A stretch of DNA of 64,000 nucleotides from Fratercula arctica (lineage: Eukaryota > Chordata > Aves > Charadriiformes > Alcidae). The stretch is taken from assembly GCA_947846985.1 (NCBI GenBank), contig CANTUZ010000005.1, positions 7,702,501 to 7,766,500 on the forward strand, given 5' to 3'. Within the stretch, counting starts at the first letter, position 1; every line of letters begins with the position of its first letter. Below, piece by piece: positions 12,689 to 24,336 of the stretch. Made by a program: the position numbers and the translations under genes. Below the pieces are notes generated by a model. That model searched no databases, was not told the DNA's origin, and was given only the letters and a program-made list of their open reading frames with translations.

Positions 12689-12804
12689 CTCGCTGGCCGG
12701 CACTGCCTCCACCCAGCCAAGTTCAGTGCTGCCGGAGAAGGTTCCTCCCGAGGGACTGTTACAGCACTTCGGTGGTAACATTGTAAGAATAGTTCAAGGT
12801 ACTA

Positions 12805-12857
12805 TTTTTTCTTTTTTTTTATTATAATTTTTTCTTTTTTTTTTTTTTTAAATTTTT
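12805..12857 (+). repeat. T-rich low-complexity tract
   Basis: About 50 bases made almost only of T with scattered A and C, directly flanking the CpG-rich island. On the opposite strand this is an A-rich tract. Confidence 0.8.
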
Positions 12858-15800
12858 CCTCGGAAAGGCTTATTGCTGTGTGGAGCAGCACTCGTGCACC
12901 ATGACAGACCTGTTAAGGGTAAATGAATTTCCTTAGATGTTTAACAGCTTAGCACCCTCTTTTCTATTTATTGACTACTAATTTCAACATTTTATACGTC
13001 TGTCTCATCAGTGGTACTGTTATAGAAGCTTTCCTCCCAGTTTATTTTAGCTTGTAGCATTACTGCTCTTTCTGGAAGAGCTCCCTGGTGCTCCAAATGT
13101 TGTCAGTGCTGTCCAGGGTTTGCCCTTGGTTTCTGGTGTTTACACAGCCAGGCAGGCCCTGGATAAATAAAACTGACCGAAGGAGACGCGTGGGTTTCAG
13201 AAGTAGCTGGAATACCCCAATTTTCCCCATTTTCGGTGTGGCCTGTGAGAGGCGGGTGGGCGTCATGCACTGGCCAGGGCACTGTGCACTGAGAGACTGC
13301 AATGCTCGCTGAAGGTGCCTTCACCTGAAACACTTGTGTGACTTCCGTGTGTGTAAAGGGGTTTTACAGGTAACCTGATTTTTAATGCTGACTAAAATGA
13401 CACCACACAAAAGTACAGAAGATGTCAAATTCCTTTATGTTCTTTGTATAAACTTGGCAATGTTTTCTGTTTTCATGTATCATGCTTTGACTTATTATTA
13501 CATGAATAATGAACATGAGAGAAGTATCTTTTGTTTCTCAGTTTACCCAAGCCACTATTTTACAGAATTTCACAGCAATTTTCAGTTAGAGGACTAGAGA
13601 GATCTGTAGCATCCTCTCCATCTCAACACCACTGACATTTTCCGTACCTATTCATCTGTCATTAAGCTCACGCATCCTGAATCTCTCACATGAAGGCTGG
13701 TTGCCATGGAAAGAATTGTGATCCCATAAATGAATATATTCTGTGTAAGAAAAACTCAAACATAGATCTGATACTATTCCAATAATATGGAGAAAACCAT
13801 GTGAAGGAATGGAAATGAATAATGTAAAAATGAACGTGTATTTCCTATTTAATATTCACATACATTCAGGATGTTTGTATTGTAATATTACATCATCTTG
13901 TGTGCATACTCTGAAATATTGATTATCCGGTCTGAAACAGTAAAACATAACACTGAACACTTGCTACGAATTTTGAATTACTAATTCATTAAATAGAGCT
14001 AGGGTAGTACATTCTCAACAAATTAATCCCTTTTTTTCTTTGGGTTTTTTTTTTTTTTTTAATCTATTGTAATCTTGTGTATATGCAATATAAAAATGAT
14101 TACACAAGCTTTTTTCCAACAATATCTTTTGGTTTTGGTATGAATTAATCATTGGCATTCCATTGTGCTATAAAGGAATGTATTTTCTTTTTCGTAAGGC
14201 TGGACACACCAAGATATTAAAGGAAGTGGTTATGTAATAGAATAATACATGAATGTGCTGAGTTATGAATGCAAAAAATGTGACACAATTTTGAATTTTT
14301 TATGGCCTGATGTTTTCACCATTTTCGCTTGAGAAAGGTAATTAACTTGTTACTATATATCAAATTGGTAATAGAATGAGAAAAAGTAATTTTCTTTATC
14401 TGTCATATTAGTGTCATAAGATAATTGATTCACATGAAGGCTGATCTTGGCAAATATTTTCCTCAGGACCTCTGTAAAAAAAAAAAATATTTTTTTTTCT
14501 TAAGTAGGCTATCCATGTTCAGCTGAATATACTTAATGATGCTGTGCTCCAAATCCCTATTTGTGCCCTATATAAATATGTGTTTGTAGTTTACCACATG
14601 GCATATGCTTAGTGGTTATGTGCCTGGAATCCTGCTGTGAAATGGCAATTCATGGACAGCCACCATGAAGCAGCAGGCTTGACTTCAAAGGAAAGCTCTC
14701 TTTACTGTTTGCATACCATACTAGTGGGCACTCAGGGACCTGAGTAAAGACAAGGTCTTTGCTTTCCTTTCTTCTTTTGTTTTTCTTTTTTCCTTGCTTT
14801 CCTTCTCAATACATTATTTTCTGTGGTCGGCTCTTTTGTTTACAACTACAGCATCACTGTGTCTTTCACAGGAAACTGGTATACAAGATGGAGATTCACA
14901 GGGCCTTATTCTTGGCATCTAATGAAAGTTCTGCCTTTCTATCTGGAAGCTTAGAGAGCTAGGAGAGGTGACCATTGAAATTAAGGGAGAAAGAATATGT
15001 TTATGGTAGAGGACTGTAAGTGGTTTTGTTCCAGTACTGATGTAAAACCTTAATGAATACAAAATAAACCCATGGTGCTATTATCTTGGCCATGATTTGA
15101 CTATTGGATCAAGATTAAAGAATGTTCACACATTGCTGAGCTGTTAAATTTGGTATTGCTGTTTAAGTACTTCTTTAGTTTACTCCCACGCAAGCTTATA
15201 GTCAAAGGTCTCTGCAAAGCATTTGATGGTAGAATTGGGAAATAAGTAATGTTCTCATTTGTTTGTGTGTTTTTAAGAGGAATACCAGGAAACAAACAAA
15301 TATTATGACTGTGAAGTCCTTAATTTTAAGCATTTTGAGTTTGACTCTTTTGGATATAAAGCAGTCCTAATGTGCCAGTGCCATTCCTGTACTTTATCTA
15401 TTGTTAAAGATATATTCTGTCGAAGTTAATTTTGGCTGTGAGATTTGAGAAGTAAGAACCATGTGTCAATAATTTAAGGCACCATCACAGCTGAAGCTTG
15501 CTAGTTATCTTTGTTTCCATCTTGGCATCCCATGAGTCAGGAAAAGCAATGACAACAGTAAGAAGGAGATTATTTTTAGAAATGTCTCAAGTAGAATGCA
15601 TAAATGTTAAAATATAGATTGACTCTTCACTACTACAAAGTCTATTTTTGCCATTTCAGTATTTTCATTATTAGTCACTTTTATCCTGTGACATAAATGC
15701 CCCTTGCAAGAATTCTGTGTTAGGGAAGCACCGAGTCTTGGTTTTGGGGAGTTTGGGGCTAAGGCTGTTCTTCACGTGATCAGAATCAGTGCTGCCTACA

Positions 15801-15864
15801 AAAAACTCCTGAGTTTGTACCCAAGTTTGCCAGTGACACACTGAGTCACCTTATAAAGGAGATG
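12858..15864. other. Unique noncoding DNA
   Basis: No gene is supported. The first 480 bp (to about 13340) is less A/T rich than the rest and has overlapping short frames on both strands (13060-13333), but I see no domain. A CAATAAAAC-like stretch (GATAAATAAAACTGACC, 13162-13178) resembles a polyadenylation region and could belong to a decayed LTR, which I could not confirm. T and A runs lie at 14045-14060 and 14476-14498. Confidence 0.5.
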
Positions 15865-15970
15865 ATATTCCCTTTCCTCATCTTGGTTTTCCATCTGTGA
15901 CATGAGAATAATAATTCTGACCTACTGAAGAGAAGCTCATTAAAGCCATATATGCATTAGTGATTGAGGT
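15865..15970 (+). repeat. Ancient MIR/CORE-like repeat remnant
   Basis: The stretch CCTTTCCTCATCTTGG, TTCCATCTGTGACATGAG, AATAATAATTCTGACCTACT and a following CTCATTAAAG lines up in order with the middle and 3' part of the amniote MIR consensus (TCAGTTTCC, CATCTGTAAAATGGG, ATAATAATA, ACCTACCTCA, GGATTAAA). Identity is low, as expected for an old repeat. The call rests on ordered partial matches recalled by eye, so a profile search is needed to name the family. Confidence 0.5.
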
Positions 15971-16145
15971 TTGAACCTCATTTTGGTGCTGTGTAATGCA
16001 ATATACCTAGTGAATGTTGTTGACATACTTTCTTTAAGACTGTTAGTTCAGTATGAATACAGGGAGAAGAGGTCTTTGAACGGGAGACAGTTCCTTCTTT
16101 GAAGTGAATGAGCACACACTACATGCTGAGACAGGGACATATTGT

Positions 16146-16221
16146 TCTATTTTACACGAGTTACTCAAGCTCTGCATCTAGGGTTACACAGGAGAGTAAG
16201 ACCAAGCCAAAGACCTAACTA
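16146..16221 (-). repeat. Ancient MIR-like remnant, reverse orientation
   Basis: The plus strand reads CTATTTTACACGAG, ACTCAAG, GGTTACACAGGAGAGTAAG, CCAAGCCA. This matches in order the reverse complement of MIR (CCATTTTACAGATGAG, CCCAAGGTCACACAG, AGTAAGTGGCAGAGCCA). It lies 180 bp from the previous MIR-like remnant in opposite orientation. Family assignment is tentative. Confidence 0.4.
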
Positions 16222-19200
16222 AGCATTCAATGGTGTATCAAGAAAATTATCTTCTGTGTCTGGCTTCTGTTTGTACTCATTTGGGTGCATCCTGCATGTC
16301 TAGTGATAAGAACTATTTGAATTAAGAGAAAAAAGAGGAATTAAACTCTCAGCAAAGACCCTGCTGGGCAATACATTTCATAGTTTTTCAGGACAGATAC
16401 ACTTCACTGGCTAAGCAACATCTCTCCTGACAGTTATCTGAAAAGCTAAATCTTAAAATTATGAGGTAGCTAGCCCCATCTCTAGATATAAATTCTACCT
16501 CCATGTATTGCACAAAAATGTTATGGTAACTGGTAGACTGGAGGAAATGCTTAGTCTGTTGGGTTTGTGACAGAACTCTTTGTGAAGCAACAGTAATCAG
16601 ATAGGTGATTCTGATACAGACCCTAACATAGCAAACTATTTAAGTGTAGACACCTTTTGAAATTACAGACAGACCTGCTGAAATGCACTACACTTAAAAA
16701 ATACTTCCTCTACTTCCTGCTAATGTTTACCTCAAAAATATTTCTAAAACTTTGGAGCCACCGAAAGAAATAGGTTGCTTCAAGGTGTCCAGGGGATCAG
16801 TAGTCAGGCTGTGCAGTGTTTATACAGTGCAAAAGTAAAGCAGGCAGGTAGGTACAATCCAAACGTGCAAAATCCAGTTTCAGCTGGCTTGAAATTGCTG
16901 GTGATTCCCACAAGATGAAAAAGTTTGAAATCTCCTAGAAATTCACATTTAGTGCTTCACATCTAGTCTTAGTGAATCACTTTTGCAAAGGCTTTTGTCG
17001 AAGATTTAATCTTGGACCTAACATGACTTCCCTTAAACCACCTTCCATTTATCTTCTTTAAGTAGCTATTACACTAAGCTTTCATAGAATGAAATTACAT
17101 GTTGCATTTTTTCTGATAAATGTTTATGCTAGAGTGTCATTGTTAAAATAAGTACCTAAGCATTGATTTATCCGTTTTGGTGGCACTACACATTTCAGTC
17201 CATTTAAATGTATTTGTGTATTTCTCCTACGGTAAGTCATAGCAAAAAAGTCGGTTTTATCATATGTTAGGTATTCATCCCGTAGATAGATAATTGTTCG
17301 TTTCTCTGTGAGCTTTCTGACCAATATGTATGTAAATACATATAGAAAACAAAGTAAAACACTTTTTAATACTAAGTTAGCATGGAATGAGTTTGGCTAA
17401 GCAAGAGTTTCTCCAGTAAGAGATATTTTTCAGTATAAAAGTAGTGAATATTCATTAAAAAAAAATTGGTTTCTTCCAAAACATCCTCTGTGCTGTTAAG
17501 TACATATAAAACATAATCATTTCCAAAACAACAACTCAAATCTTGTGGAATTTGACGAGAAGTACATTGAGTGTTCCAGGGACCTGATCCTCTAAATAAT
17601 TATGCACGTGAATAACATTATGTTTGAAAAGATTGCAGCTGGCTTTAAGTGAGCATGTTAGGGTAAGGCTAAAAACATAAATGTGGTGCAAATATGTAAA
17701 GATCACAATCTGTCATGGTAAGAACATTACTTGTTTCAGGAATGGTCTCCAGCTGATGAACCTGCTTGTTGAACATAAGTTCCATAACTTATGTTATGGA
17801 GTGAACATAAACAGGAGTGAAGTCCCAGATAAGAACAACAAAAGCCTTGGAAACTTTGTAGAACATGTCCAGCAAAGTCAGATAATTAGCTATCCAAAGG
17901 GAATTTTAGTAGACTTAGTCACTTGCTGGCATGTTCCACCCCCTATGTAAGACTTAACATCATATCATTTCCGATTCACTTTTTGCAAGTGATCCTTTTG
18001 TGAAGCAGCCTTGTCTGAGTGAATGCAACCGAACCAAATTCATGCAGCAAAACCTTTTCAAAAACTTCTTTATTCTTTGCTAAGTTCACATTTTATCCTT
18101 AGTCCATGAAGGGCCTCTGTACATCTGGAAGCCGTACTGTCCCTAGATTTACCTCACAGTGAGGTGTCAGTAGGGAGGACTACAGCATGAACAAATGCAG
18201 GGACAGATCCTGTCTCATACTAAGAAGAAATAACTCCAGAGCACTTTGCTGGATCTGTTGAGATGCCAGTGCTGCTGTTTCTACTATACCAGCCTAGAAA
18301 GCCTGCTTTTTTACATAGTTTGTTCACATGCCAGCAGTCAATTTGATTTTAATTTGTATTTTTATTTATTGGTTATAGTCTTGCTAATTACTTTTTAGTT
18401 GCTTTATGTATGGACTAAGTTATGTATAATATAGCATCTGTATTATAAATGCAAATCTACAGTGAAATAACTAATAGCATCTTAAAAAGTACATTTCGGT
18501 AGTCCAATTCACTAAGGTTAATATTTGTCAAATGCTCCCCTGAGACTTATTTGCTTTCCTGCCTAACATGGCAATCCGCCTCTCTTGTCTCAAACTGTTA
18601 TGGCATTTAAAAGCTGTCGCAAATGTTGGCAGTAGTCTCTTTTTTGTGGCTAAATTCTTCACTGACCAGCTTGCAGGTGCAACCAGGTGCAGTAGTTTAT
18701 GTGAAAACTAGATGAGAATACTGTAATATAGGGAGAGCAATGAGTCGAGTGAGGAAGGGAGTGAATTTGGAAAATGCTGGTAGGTCAAATTCAATTCTTT
18801 CTTTGTCCTTCCATGCTAAATATTTGAGTCGTGAGTGCCCTATAAGACCTTCTAAGATCTTAGATGAAGGAGATGAGAATGATTGCCATGAAATGAAAAA
18901 TTTTACTTTGACTCATGTCCTTTTGTCAAGTTTTGTCCTGGTTATTAATTGGCAGCAGCTTTTTCTTTATAGAGGGTAAGGTCCCCCAACCAGACAAAGA
19001 AAAAAAGGCTCAAACTTCTCCCAAGTGCAGACTAAAACTAGTCAGAAATGAACTCATTTTATGTGTTTTCACACCACTCCAGCGCTGGAACAGAACAAGG
19101 ATGTGTAGATATGTATGCCACTGAGAGGAAAAAAATTGACGTTCAAACAGTTTCATGTTGCAATCTATTTGAGTCTCACAGAAAATGTGAGCTGATTTGT

Positions 19201-20310
19201 ATTTCCCAGATAGTTAATTAGGTTTATTGTGGGAACAAGACCATTCGATCGGAGAAATATAAGTTGGAAAATATCTGTATTTGCTTAACTGGTAAAATAA
19301 CTGTGGTTGTTCTCTTCCTTTTCTTTAGATGTGTGGCAGACTCTTCATGTCTGGCTTCTTGGTGTGCAGCATTAAGTTTGCTGTTACTGACATGCTTTGA
19401 TTCTATCCTCTGCCTAATTACAAGTACCCAAAAGACAAACGGATATTCTCCCTTCTTTTTCAGAGACATTGGTTGTTTTTTTTTCGTGTATCAAGAGGAA
19501 GGAAAACAAAGTCTTTGTCAAAATAATAACACTAGAGGCTAACCTTATGGAAAATAAACATGGTATGGAAATTAATCCTACCTTGGAATATTTAAATTGC
19601 TCTGAAAACATTTGTGGCCTAGCTTTCATGTTGAGCATAAAATCCTCAAACTGTAAATCCTAACTATGTTTCTTATATTTTCTCCATTAAAGATCCTCAG
19701 AAAAATCTTTTAGTGATATCCTGACTATGTTCATGTATGAGATACTCTCTCCTAAATTAAACACTGGCCTGGAATAGCATTAAAATAACGGGAAAGAGAA
19801 TATAAAGATATTGTTTAAATTAAGGGCAAATGTGGACATTCCCTTCATTCTCTGCCAAAGTTTATTTGAGAACACTCAAAATATTAAAGACAGAACTAGG
19901 ATATTTTAAAAAGTATTTAATGAAAGCCCTTGTTTACAGTCATGTTCATGTTTGAATTATTTTCCAGTGAAAATTACTGAAAAATACTTTTTTACTTTCT
20001 ATAGAAAAGACCTACCCTTAATTTAATTTTGATGCAATAACAACCCCCACATTTTTCAAGAAAGTATTTTATTGTAGTTCAGTGCTTTTGCATTTGTTGT
20101 TGTTACATCTTTTAAGAATGTGTATCAAGAACAGGTTGCATTGTCTTCTAGTTTTGTGAATAAAATTGTCATTGAAACAGATCTTTCAAGTTTTCAATTT
20201 TCAAGGCTAGTCTCAAGATAGACTTGGGTTGTTTTAATTTTATATTTGTATATTTAATGCAGTTGCACCTTTTATATTTCAACCACTTTGCTAAAAATTT
20301 AAAAAAAAAA
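16222..20310. other. Unique AT-rich noncoding DNA
   Basis: No gene is supported. A short perfect inverted repeat lies at 17781-17800. Open frames stay under 95 codons and show no known motif. Confidence 0.6.
17781..17800. repeat. Short perfect inverted repeat
   Basis: TCCATAAC and GTTATGGA form an 8-bp stem around the loop TTAT. A second near copy of the word (AACATAAGT / ACTTATGTT) overlaps it at about 17772-17794. It is too short for a microRNA precursor and has no terminator meaning in a vertebrate. Confidence 0.6.
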
Positions 20311-20352
20311 TAATTCTCACAGTAAACCTTTAAGTTTGGTACTGTTATTTAA
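20311..20352 (-). repeat. Possible MIR-like fragment
   Basis: The plus strand reads TAATTCTCACAGTAAACC, then GTTTGGTACTGTTATTT. This resembles the reverse complement of the MIR 3' half (ATCCTCACAACAACCCT, GTAGGTACTATTATT). It is only about 40 bp and AT rich, so the match is suggestive only. Confidence 0.3.
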
Positions 20353-23300
20353 ATACTAGCATTGGTAGTGGTGGCTTGCCTCCAAATGGAATTAGTGTTT
20401 GTATATATATTCGGTTTAGTAAATGTAAGAAACATTTGTTTTTCAGAAGGTGGTGATTTCCTACATCTTAATAGGAAGTTTTATTTAGGATCCCCCAAGT
20501 GGAATGCCTGCAATCACAAATGTTTTTTTTGTTTTATGTCCATCTCTGCAGGTGGTAGAGGATGCCCAAGTGGAAGAGTCTGACTTTCTCAGCTTTGGTG
20601 AAGAGATCTGGGAGTAAAGACTTGACATTGCACATGGTACAGAATGTCATGTTTCTAGAACACGGAAGGTAAGGGCTTCATATGTGGGGTTTTTCCAACA
20701 AATGTATTCTCTATGTCTTAAACATAATTGCCAAGTCTTTGGCAATTTTGACCTTTAGTAAACATCAGGTTGCATTTTGCTATGCAAAACAATCAAGAGC
20801 CAGTACTTTGCAGTGCAGCTCTACACTGTAAATTTGTATTAGTGTTGGTCAAGCTTTGAGCACTGTGTTAGATTTGGAAAACATTTTAGAGTAAATATGG
20901 TGTTTGTAGAGACAGCAATGGTTAAGGGCATGAGGTAAAACATTAAAGGAATGTTTTAAACATTTTTACATGGCTCTCTTGGCTATGTGAAGTTTTTTGA
21001 ATCAACCATAGACAGTTTGCTTCTTTGTAACACCCATTACATGACTTCTTAGTTCTGAGTCAGCAGTTACCTAAATTCAGCAAGCAGTTTTACTTGCACA
21101 AGATTGTAAAGTCACAAGTAATGCTATATGTGCTGAGGATTAGGGAGTCATGAGACTGCTCAAATAGTTAGTTTTGAATTGGGAACTCTAAGAGGGCATA
21201 AAAGGCTGTGGTGGTGGTCATTCTAAGCAGCTGTGTCCCAGAGAAAATGAGGAATATCATGGCAGCCTCAGAGGATTAGTTGAGCTGCTTCTTTGCTGCT
21301 GTGTAGTTGTAGAAAGAGGTCTGCTACGAACACAAATGCATTCATTAAACAATTAGGATTTTTGCAAGGTCTTGTATTGTAATGAAGATCTCACACATAC
21401 ACGAATTGCAAAGTTCAGGCTCCAAAGTAAACTACTGCACTATTGTTCCTTTCCTTAGGAAAGGCTGCTTCTTTTGCCAGCTCATATTGTGGTTTGCTGG
21501 TGTCATTAAATGCTCATTAATAGTGAAACCAAGCCTTGCAAATGTTTTCCACATTTGGACTGGGATTCAAGCCTCTGGACAATACACAGACAGAGATGGC
21601 GCTTTCTCTCTAATGTTGCTGCAGTGGAAAAGTTTGTGTCAGACATCCTGAAGTGACTTAACTGACTTAAATATGGAGAAGTAAGCTCCGTACTCAAGTG
21701 ATCTATTATTAATAAAACATTCCTTATCAAGACTACTGGTCACCTGTTTCATTCCTTTCCCATGATAAAGTAGCTTTCTCATTGGAAATAATGTCACAGA
21801 TTGGCGCAAATTAAATATTCTCAATGTCTTACGTTCTTCTTACTGCGTGCAAACTGAACACAGATGTGAACTGTAGGAAAGTGGCCAGATTTTCTGTCAA
21901 TTTGGCAGACAGTGTATGGAAAGCCTTACAGTAGCTGGCAATTTTGGGGACTGCAAAAAGGTCAAACATACTTTTATTACATAAATGTGTATAGCATTAC
22001 CCTTAATAAGATTTTTCTCTTTTCTTTTTCCTCCTCAACTGCTGTTTTAATTTGCAGTGAGGAAAGAGTGGATATTTCTATGCTATTTTATTCTTTTGGT
22101 TTTTTTCTCTTTTTTTTTAAAAAAAAAAAACCATATGCGTCACTTTTATTAAGCTACCAATGGTATTTTACATTGTAATAAAACAAAGGCAAATCTTATT
22201 TTATGCAGTTTACTGAGAAGACATGTGAACAGAATTGAAATGTAAATAAGCACACAACACTGAGAAATATGCTGAGGAGTTTAATGGCATTTATATCACA
22301 ATAAAACCAAGTAGTATGTATAGATTTGCAATGTAGCAAAACATTCTGCACAAATAAGATGCATTCAATGCCATCTGCATGAAGTTATATATCTGCAAGC
22401 CTTTGATATTTTTTTTTAATTTAGTCACGATAATAGTATGAATTGGGAGTTGGTACAGCTTTCTTCAGGGAAGTTATTGGGGGTAAAATTGATTGTGGGT
22501 GAACATGCCAAGTGCTACATGCAGAAAGGAGAGGTCTTTTAAAATCAATAAACATCACTTACTTTAAACCACTAATGATCTACATACATGTTTTGGGAAT
22601 TACAACTTTATTATGTTTTAGTGAGATATTGGAACAACTTGTGGCTAAGTCTGTCAGCACAGTAGACCACAGTCTTGTTATTTTTCTGTTTTTCAAAGTA
22701 GAACTTGCACCAATATATAAGTGTTTAAATAACATTGAAGCAGATCTGCACAGAAAACAATACCTCCCAGATTTTTTTCTTCTTTATAAATAATCCCTGT
22801 TGAAAACTCTAATAATGATTGAAAGGTCTATGAAAAGGAGCACTTAGAGGCATATATCTAAAATACACTGATCTAAAGGTTGCACATTTGCACTTTAGTT
22901 CTGGACACATATGCAATTGTTTAGATTGTATGGGGAAATAGTGCCTGTGAAGCATAAGCAGTGCTTGGGATCCCAGATAAAATTTTGAAGTTTTCATCTC
23001 CAACTATCCATGAAATACTTTCTTTCACAAAAAAAAATAAACACACACACACACACGCATACGCTTTATTTTGTGCTTGAATCAGTTTCTGGTGCTTCAC
23101 AGTTATATCATCTAGTTTGTATTATCCTCAGTTCCAGGGCCCTTCAAGTGTTTGCGTGTATTTGTGTGCGGTTGTTCATGGATAAACAAACAAGACCTGA
23201 CTATTTCAAAGAGGTGAGCAATAAGAAGGGAGTGGGATTGTTTCTCAAGATGTGTAGGCCTATAAGTAATGAGATGAAAAGAGAAACAATAAAGAGAAGA

Positions 23301-24078
23301 CTGAGTGCCAGAAAATATCTCAAAAATTTTTAACTATGGAGTTTGGAGAACATGGGAACTGATATAACCTTATAGTTCAAGACATTTAGAACCTAACAGG
23401 CCTAAAGACCAGCAAATGATCTTCAGAAAACAGTACAACCATGGAGGACAACACATTTTGGTGTTGTAATTTACTTCTCATGTATTTCCAGCATCTTTCA
23501 CAGCTCTCTGGAGCATCCTTCTTTGGGCTACACTGGAATAGGTCTTCATTGGCTGCAGACACAGCAGCTGATGCTTGTTGTCTTCGGACTAAGCTAATTT
23601 TCTTTTTCACATTACTCTTTTTGGTAATTTTTCCATTTTGATGGTAAGAGGCTCAAGAGTATTCTAAGCCTTCAAAGAAGTCTGTTACTACTGTGGCAGT
23701 TTATACATGGTACAGCTTGATTGGGAATCTGAGATTTGTTCTAGGAACATTAGCATTTGTATATTGCTATTATGTACACAGATAGGATGAATTTTACAGC
23801 TATCATTCATCATGGTAGAGATCTGCCATCCCATAAATGGTCTATCTGAAACTATGGAGTTACTCATAGAAGAGTAGCAGGTATAAATCTTAAGTTTTTT
23901 TACTATCAAAAACACAGTTAAAAATGTGGTATTTTATTGTGTTGAACAAAATCTGGAACAATTCTTGTTTCATTGAAAAAGTATTTAATTAAGATTGATT
24001 TGAATTCAGACTTCCATCTGTACTTATCTTGAGTATTAAAATATATCTGATGACCTTTCATTTCTATACCAAATGGAT
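20353..24078. other. Unique AT-rich noncoding DNA
   Basis: No gene is supported. It contains a T8/A12 inverted A/T run at 22111-22130 and an (AC)8 microsatellite at 23041-23056. A minus-strand frame at 23386-23610 lacks a convincing polypyrimidine tract upstream and was not accepted as an exon. Confidence 0.55.
23041..23056 (+). repeat. (AC)8 microsatellite
   Basis: Eight uninterrupted AC units follow an A-rich stretch and run into CGCATACGC. Confidence 0.9.
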
Positions 24079-24336
24079 TTAAAACAAATTATCGCGTGTG
24101 CCTCCACACGCTGCTGTTGCATATAAAACAATATGAGCTCCCTCTTGTGGTCGAAAAACACTTCTCATTCCCCAGACTGAATCAAGAGTACCTTCAACAA
24201 AGTGGCTAAAATATTTCAAAAGTTTCTTATGTAATTCCTGAACTTCATTAAAGGATAATTCCCGGATGCCCCTCAGTATTACTGAGAAAAGAGATTTAAA
24301 AGCGTGGCACAAAAAAGGGTAGCACTGGGGGTCATT
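24079..24336 (-). other. Exon-like open frame, minus strand, unidentified
   Basis: On the minus strand a pyrimidine-rich stretch ending TTCTGGTTAG (AG at 24338-24337) resembles a splice acceptor. From 24336 a frame is open for 85 codons to a stop near 24079, starting NDPQCYPFLCHAFKSLFS. A donor-like GAAG/GTACTC would end a 145-base exon at 24192. The amino-acid mix (hydrophobic and charged residues alternating, for example ELHKKLLKYFSHFVE) looks more protein-like than most chance frames here. I recognise no family, and no companion exons were found nearby. It may be chance. Confidence 0.15.

Larger units (their letters stand above)
12288..12790. other. GC- and CpG-enriched island
   Basis: About 500 bp stand out from the AT-rich surroundings by high GC and many CpG dinucleotides (GCGGC, GCGCC, CCGGC, GACGACG). 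The segment contains the 42-bp YY1-like array and an opposite-facing YY1-like site at 12445-12454. A donor-like AAG/GT lies at 12796-12800 on the plus strand. It could be a promoter or first exon of an unannotated transcript in either direction, or a piece of an unrecognised LTR or LINE 5' region. Open frames across it on both strands (for example minus 12243-12677 and plus 12410-12778) are created by the repeat unit length of 42, a multiple of three, and are not evidence for protein. Confidence 0.55.

Noticed and set aside
12243..12778. Overlapping open frames on both strands encoding 14-residue proline-, glycine- or alanine-rich repeats
   Set aside because: They exist because the 42-bp unit is a multiple of three and GC rich, so all frames stay open. 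Open frames on both strands over the same bases argue against coding.
17781..17800. Inverted repeat as a microRNA precursor or terminator
   Set aside because: An 8-bp stem with a 4-base loop is far too short for a pre-microRNA, and intrinsic terminators do not apply to a vertebrate genome.
23386..23610. Minus-strand frame as a partner exon for 24079-24336
   Set aside because: The possible acceptor (AATTAGCTTAG) has a purine-rich upstream stretch instead of a pyrimidine tract, and there is no family link.
24134..24152. GACCACAAGAGGGAGC (minus strand) as a CTCF site
   Set aside because: Two core positions of CCASYAGRKGGCR do not fit (A for Y, A for C). Too weak beside the full match at 61043.
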